Below are positions 7,231-10,047 of a DNA stretch of 10,047 nucleotides, piece after piece. The stretch comes from an uncultured Lachnospiraceae bacterium (GTDB lineage Bacteria; Bacillota; Clostridia; Lachnospirales; Lachnospiraceae). The notes beneath the pieces are model-generated. The model searched no databases and was not told the origin of the DNA. It was given only the letters and a program-made list of their open reading frames with translations. The stretch is from positions 1 to 10,047 of the forward strand of contig CAJUIP010000070.1 in NCBI GenBank assembly GCA_910586315.1. The letters are read 5' to 3'. Positions within the stretch are counted from its first letter, which is position 1; each line of letters begins with the position of its first letter. A program made the position numbers and the translations under genes.

Positions 7231-7383
7231 ATGACAAAATTGGAATGGTTTGCACAACTGGATGCCCTGCTGGCAGAGCAGGATGGGATGCTGCAAACTT
7301 CTCAGGCGGTTGCCAGAGGAATTGTAAAACCCATTTTTTACGAATATGTCAAAGAGCGAAAATTGGAAAGAGGAGATGGATGA
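7231..7383 (+). pseudogene. Truncated AbiEi-type antitoxin, N-terminal winged helix only
   Basis: Fifty codons, starting MTKLEWFAQLDALLAEQDGM. The ATG at 7231 follows AAAGGAAG. The pattern of a leading helix, ML-TS-AVARGI and FYEYVKERKLER fits the N-terminal winged helix-turn-helix of the type IV AbiEi antitoxin family. Full family members continue with VA-RGIY and a C-terminal antitoxin domain to about 200 residues. Here homology stops at LER and the frame closes after GDG at 7383. The promoter and inverted-repeat operator upstream look intact, so a 50-residue DNA-binding peptide might still be made. No AbiEii nucleotidyltransferase toxin follows. Overlapping in another frame, 7376-7411 reads MDDFLDEILKH and a stop, possibly the last codons of a deleted downstream gene. 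The family call rests on pattern memory of a short segment, so confidence is moderate. Confidence 0.6.
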
Positions 7384-7411
7384 TTTTCTGGATGAAATTT
7401 TAAAACATTAA
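7376..7411 (+). pseudogene. Possible 3' remnant of a deleted gene after the AbiEi stub
   Basis: The frame WKEE-MDDFLDEILKH-stop runs across the end of the AbiEi-like stub in a different frame. It reads like the C-terminal helix of a protein but has no start region of its own. One explanation is an internal deletion joining the 5' part of abiEi to the 3' end of a toxin gene. It is too short to assign. Confidence 0.25.
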
Positions 7412-7417
7412 TATAAT
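7412..7417 (+). promoter_or_regulatory. Possible -10 box of the iron-sulfur reductase pseudogene
   Basis: TATAAT at 7412-7417 lies about 36 bases before the ATG at 7453. I see no convincing -35 at 16-18 bases upstream, so this may be an AT-rich coincidence, with the gene read through from the stub promoter. Confidence 0.25.
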
Positions 7418-7452
7418 CTTCACAATCGGAATTTTGATAGGAGAATAACAGC

Positions 7453-8492
7453 ATGGCAGTGACTGCTTTAGATATAGTAAATAAGGCAATAGAACTTGGT
7501 TTTGATAAATGCGGCATTATCCCTGTTGGAATAATGTATGGCAACGAAAACAGACTTGAAAAACGTATGGCTTATTTTCCTCAAACGAAAGATAACTATG
7601 AATCTTTCAGGAGTTTTGCTCATTTACAAAAAAGTTATTCCTGGGCTAAGGCGATTGTGATTTTGTCATTTTGGTATGAAAAATATCATATTCCAAATGG
7701 TGTACGAGATTGTGTTGCAAAGTATTATTTGACTGACGGGAGAAAAAATACAGACTTGCAAGGTTATAAAATAAGCGTGGCGTTTGAAGAATACCTTGGA
7801 GATTTCGGTTTTCAGGTGGCAGCTGACAGAGACTTTGGAATTACAGCCTTACGATGGGCAGGAATAGGAATTATACGCAAAAATAATTTCTTTTACGTGG
7901 AAAAAGGCTCTTATCAGCATCTGGAGACTTTTTTAATTGATGAACCGCTGCAGTATGTTATGGAAAGTCACATCCGGCCGTGTTCTGAAAAGTGCAATTT
8001 ATGTATGAAGGTCTGTCCCACGGGTTCCCTGGAAGCACCTTACATGATGTGTAGAAATATTTGTGTTTCCTGTCTAACAACATGGGACGGCTGGGATTTA
8101 AGGAAAGAGCCTTTTCAGAATAAATTCGGAAAATAGATATACGGTTGTGATGGTTGTCAGGATGTTTGTCCTTATAATAAAAACGCATGGAAAGACACAG
8201 AAGAATTTCCCGGATTCGAAGAATGGAGCAGTCATTTTACTTATGCAGAAATTGTTCTGTCAGATTACAGTTGGCTGAAATCTGTTATGCAGCCAAAACT
8301 ATGGTATATTCCCAAAGGGAAAGAATGGCGATACAAAATAAATGCTTTGAATGCCATGTTGAACAACTACGATCCGGAGTATCTGCCAGTGATAAAAAAG
8401 CGTGTCATGATGAATCTGCCGAAGTGTGTGACATGGCGAAACGGGTGCTTGAGGAAATTGAAAACCAGCTGAGAAGGCTAGGCGGAGGCTGA
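7453..8492 (+). pseudogene. Epoxyqueuosine-reductase-like (QueG-like) 4Fe-4S protein, broken by a TAG and a frameshift
   Basis: The ATG at 7453 follows AGGAGA at 7439-7444. Codons 1-227 encode an N-terminal reductase-like domain (ELGFDKCGI; ALRWAGIGIIRKNNFFYVEKGSY, the QueG-type substrate/cobalamin-domain pattern) and a first ferredoxin-type cluster motif with Cys177, 181, 184 and 188 (CNLCMKVCPTG), plus Cys200, 204 and 207. Codon 228 is TAG at 8134-8136, inside FGK-stop-IYGCDGCQDVCP, where relatives usually have Trp, so TGG to TAG fits. The same frame then continues with the second cluster (CxxCxxxCP at 232-240) and about 85 more codons to NNYDPEYLPVIKK. In the A6 run at 8394-8399 one base seems missing, and the expected tail (ACHDESAEVCDMAKRVLEEIEN) continues in the next frame to the TGA at 8490-8492. 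Restored length would be 346 residues. The 227-residue product would lack the second cluster, so loss of function is likely. Family members may not all act on queuosine. Confidence 0.82.
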
Positions 8493-8759
8493 TGCTGGTG
8501 ACGACAGCTGTGTGGGATTTTGAGGGACTTGATACTTGCATAGACAGCCACAGATTAAATGTACAATTACTCCACTATGCTTGTTGCTGTCAAAACTGCC
8601 TAAAGCAGTTACCGCACGCATTCCATGGAAAATGGAATAATATACACGATTAAGAGCAGTTTTATATCTACCAGCTTCATACATAATCTTTGCGTCCCCT
8701 AACACTTCATGGCAGCAACTAAAGCGATATTTCGATAAGTCTGCTATGCGGCACTCCAT
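8478..8759 (-). pseudogene. HEPN-domain toxin, truncated after about 65 codons
   Basis: The reverse gene starts at 8759, overlapping the end of the MNT gene by 16 bases. Residues 1-65 read as the first helices of a PF05168-type HEPN protein: YRFSCCHEVLGDAKIMYEAGRYKTA-type helix, then LNRVYYSIFHGMRAV, and SFDSNKHSGVI. Intact relatives are about 120 to 135 residues and continue with an HF-KTG-type helix, a DYDDF segment and a final helix. Here family resemblance stops near 8565 and an unrelated Pro/Ser-rich tail (VPQNPTQLSSPASASA) runs to the stop at 8478, overlapping the 3' end of the iron-sulfur pseudogene. This looks like a deletion that fused two neighbours end to end. In HEPN-MNT modules HEPN is an RNase toxin and MNT its antitoxin, so the toxin half is probably dead. 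Confidence is good for the domain, moderate for the break point. Confidence 0.7.
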
Positions 8760-9073
8760 AACATAATACCATCCTTTTTCATATTTTTATAAAACGGAAG
8801 TACATCTTCCCACTCTCTGAAATTGTCATAATCAATGAGCAGAACCGACAATACCTTGTTATACTTTGATTCCATATCAACCGTAAGCTCGATCATTTTA
8901 TCATGCATATCTTCCGTATATTTCCTGACAATTACCGCTATATCAATATCCGACTCATCTGTCCGTGTTCCTCTTGCAACAGAACCATATAAAATGATTT
9001 TCTCCAGTACATTACCGAAGATTGCCTGAAAACCTGGAATCATCTTCTCAAATACTTTTTGTGAATTTTCCAT
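8744..9073 (-). CDS. MNT-family minimal nucleotidyltransferase (antitoxin of a HEPN-MNT module)
   Basis: A 109-residue minimal nucleotidyltransferase. The start at 9073 is preferred to the ATG at 9091 because GGAG (9085-9082) sits eight bases before it, while the longer reading has no ribosome binding site. The nucleotidyltransferase signature is complete: Gly30-Ser31 followed by ten residues and Asp42-x-Asp44 (LYGSVARGTRTDESDIDIAV). Later residues include LIDYDNFREW and end KKDGIMLWSAA, normal for the family. MntA-type proteins neutralise the HEPN toxin, in known cases by adding AMP groups to it. The downstream HEPN start overlaps this gene by 16 bases, the usual co-translated arrangement. 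It lies 46 bases after the stop of the membrane protein gene and may share its transcript. With HEPN truncated, this is probably an orphan antitoxin; its catalytic residues look intact. Confidence 0.85.
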   Translation of the reverse strand: MENSQKVFEKMIPGFQAIFGNVLEKIILYGSVARGTRTDESDIDIAVIVRKYTEDMHDKMIELTVDMESKYNKVLSVLLIDYDNFREWEDVLPFYKNMKKDGIMLWSAA

Positions 9074-9119
9074 GCCAAGGACTCCAATCATGATTTGCTA
9101 TACATTTTTAAATTTGAGT

Positions 9120-9803
9120 TCATCTCACATGTTTATCATCATAATGTTCTGATGTTTCTACTTTTCCTATGTGCTTAGGTTCCCAATATGAATCAAAATA
9201 CCTAACCGCCCACATATACATGAAAGAGCCTGATTTATACTTATAAATAGGACTTTTGTCCGAAAAATCTTTAATATATGGTTGAAAATAAGCAACACGA
9301 TCTGTAATAGTTATTCTTCCTACAGCTAATGCATGATATTTCTTTAGCATAAGCCTTGGATTATTCTCGCTTAATGATGATACAAGCTTTACACTTGCTG
9401 ATACTTGTTCGCGAAAGGACTCATGAAGTGCAACTTTATCGAGAGCAGTTTCGATCCAATCTATAGCATAATCATTCGAAATATCGGGTAACAGAATCTT
9501 TATTTCGATATTTTGTGTTTCCAAAACAGTTCGATATGGTTCCATAAATAAAAAACGCCCTCTCCCCGTAAACACATGGATAAATTTTGCTTTAAAAAGC
9601 TCTTCTTTTAAATCATTGCGGTATTCTCCATCTGTCTCATTGGGAAATATATTATATGTACTCATATCAAATATGCTAATCAACCATCGTTTGATTAACG
9701 AGCTTAGCTTTTTTCTGAAAAGGAATGCGGAGACTGTAGTAATCACAGTTGCTAGTAGCGATGCAAGTATAGAACCTATAAATTCTTTCATAATTATATC
9801 CAT
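9120..9803 (-). CDS. Membrane-anchored protein of unknown function upstream of the MNT gene
   Basis: I do not recognise this family. From the start at 9803 (MDIIMKEF) it has 227 residues; GAGAGGAG about eight bases upstream favours this ATG, though 9791 (MKEF) and 9827 are also possible. Residues about 8-28 are a single hydrophobic helix followed by RKK, suggesting an N-terminal anchor with the rest in the cytoplasm. The soluble part contains FIHVFTGRGRFLFMEPYRTVL, a strand reading IEIKILLPDIS, a helical middle, then YHALAVGRITITDRVAYFQPY. That alternation of strands and the late ITDR-AYF-PY segment is loosely like a degenerate phospholipase-D-type fold, but no HKD motif is visible. It precedes MNT by 46 bases on the same strand and may be co-transcribed. 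Its position beside a HEPN-MNT remnant suggests, without proving, a defence or stress role. Confidence 0.7.
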   Translation of the reverse strand: MDIIMKEFIGSILASLLATVITTVSAFLFRKKLSSLIKRWLISIFDMSTYNIFPNETDGEYRNDLKEELFKAKFIHVFTGRGRFLFMEPYRTVLETQNIEIKILLPDISNDYAIDWIETALDKVALHESFREQVSASVKLVSSLSENNPRLMLKKYHALAVGRITITDRVAYFQPYIKDFSDKSPIYKYKSGSFMYMWAVRYFDSYWEPKHIGKVETSEHYDDKHVR

Positions 9804-9827
9804 TCCTTTCGCTCCTCTCAGGCACAA

Positions 9828-9971
9828 AACGTAATGAAAATGGTTTCCCTGAGCTTATTTTTTCTTTATAATTCTTCTTATAGGGGACTCGGGATACTAC
9901 AAACCACGGCGAGGTGCGCGCCAGTTCAGCACTAGTGTATCGACACGTTTATATTTAGATAAACCAGTTCC
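9828..9971. other. Intergenic stretch without a recognisable gene
   Basis: This stretch separates the membrane protein gene from a partial gene to its right, both on the reverse strand. I see a short inverted repeat (CTCAGG near 9817, CCTGAG near 9852) and a palindrome (CACTAGTG near 9930). The reverse strand has AT-rich TATAAA/TATAAG hexamers at roughly 9865-9885, but none has a good -35. Nothing here is firmly assigned. Confidence 0.4.
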
Positions 9972-9986
9972 CTATTCTGGAACTGG
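9964..9986 (-). terminator. Hairpin across the stop codon of the right-edge gene
   Basis: CCAGTTCC at 9964-9971 and GGAACTGG at 9979-9986 form a perfect 8-bp stem with a 7-base loop (CTATTCT) that includes the reverse-strand TAG stop at 9974-9972. The bases after it on the reverse strand (TTTATCTAAAT) are only weakly T-rich, so it is a poor or partial terminator. Confidence 0.4.
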
Positions 9987-10047
9987 AGCCTTGAACTTTG
10001 GATATAGGGATATCAGTTTCTCCCTGGCATTGTCTGTCGTAAAGTGC
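9972..10047 (-). CDS. C-terminal end of a protein entering from the right edge
   Basis: The last 24 codons of a reverse-strand gene read HFTTDNAREKLISLYPKF, then KAPVPE and a TAG at 9974-9972. The mixture of charged and hydrophobic residues and the plausible ending make this the most likely coding frame at the edge; the other two reverse frames close sooner or read poorly. The fragment is too short to name. Its end reminds me of C-termini in mobile-element proteins, but I cannot support that from so few residues. Confidence 0.4.
   Translation of the reverse strand, partial: HFTTDNAREKLISLYPKFKAPVPE

Noticed and set aside
8134..8136. Pyrrolysine or other programmed readthrough of the TAG
   Set aside because: The position matches a conserved Trp, no stimulatory structure is evident, and a second frameshift downstream indicates ordinary decay. 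Kept only as a testable alternative.
8187..8492. A separate 101-codon gene starting at 8187
   Set aside because: Its first two thirds are an out-of-frame shadow of the iron-sulfur gene. Only the last 31 codons are meaningful, as the frameshifted C-terminus.
8299..8541. 80-codon reverse frame opposite the iron-sulfur pseudogene tail
   Set aside because: It is antisense to recognisable coding sequence and has no ribosome binding site or family pattern.
1..10047. CRISPR array, tRNA, rRNA or full insertion sequence
   Set aside because: No regularly spaced direct repeats, cloverleaf or T-psi-C signature, or intact transposase frame was seen on either strand.

Overview
This looks like a chromosomal window from a Clostridia-type Firmicute, most likely a Lachnospiraceae (Clostridium cluster XIVa) relative. 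That is an inference. It rests on strong AGGAGG-like ribosome binding sites, sigma-A promoters, a DUF4340 lipoprotein, a split pair of short chromate transporters and a parE-parC type II topoisomerase pair of clostridial style. No marker gene fixes the species.

The left part (1-7121) is ordinary, well-kept chromosome. A forward DUF4340 lipoprotein gene (195-1145) converges on a reverse two-gene chromate-transporter operon (2413-1287). The two share a long bidirectional terminator hairpin at 1167-1232. The divergent space at 2414-2809 holds the chr promoter, the parE promoter and, between them, about 240 bases of unexplained nested inverted repeats. Then come parE (2810-4729) and parC (4746-7001), 16 bases apart and closed by an intrinsic terminator at 7075-7121. 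The A subunit lacks a visible GyrA box and no recF or dnaA is nearby, so I read the pair as topoisomerase IV, not gyrase.

The right part (7122-10047) is different. It is more AT-rich by eye, and most of its genes are broken. In order it holds: a promoter overlapped by a 12-bp inverted repeat driving only the first 50 codons of an AbiEi-type antitoxin; an epoxyqueuosine-reductase-like iron-sulfur gene cut by an in-frame TAG and by a one-base deletion in an A run; a HEPN toxin gene that has lost its 3' half beside an apparently intact MNT nucleotidyltransferase antitoxin; an unrecognised membrane-anchored protein just upstream of the MNT gene; and the last 24 codons of a gene entering from the right edge. 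I read this as a worn accessory or defence island in which two toxin-antitoxin modules have been disarmed: abiE left as a stub, and HEPN truncated next to its surviving antitoxin.

I found no tRNA, rRNA, CRISPR array or complete insertion sequence. The best candidates for something new are the structured intergenic segment at about 2579-2714, the operator-bearing AbiEi stub, and the unrecognised membrane protein beside the HEPN-MNT pair.
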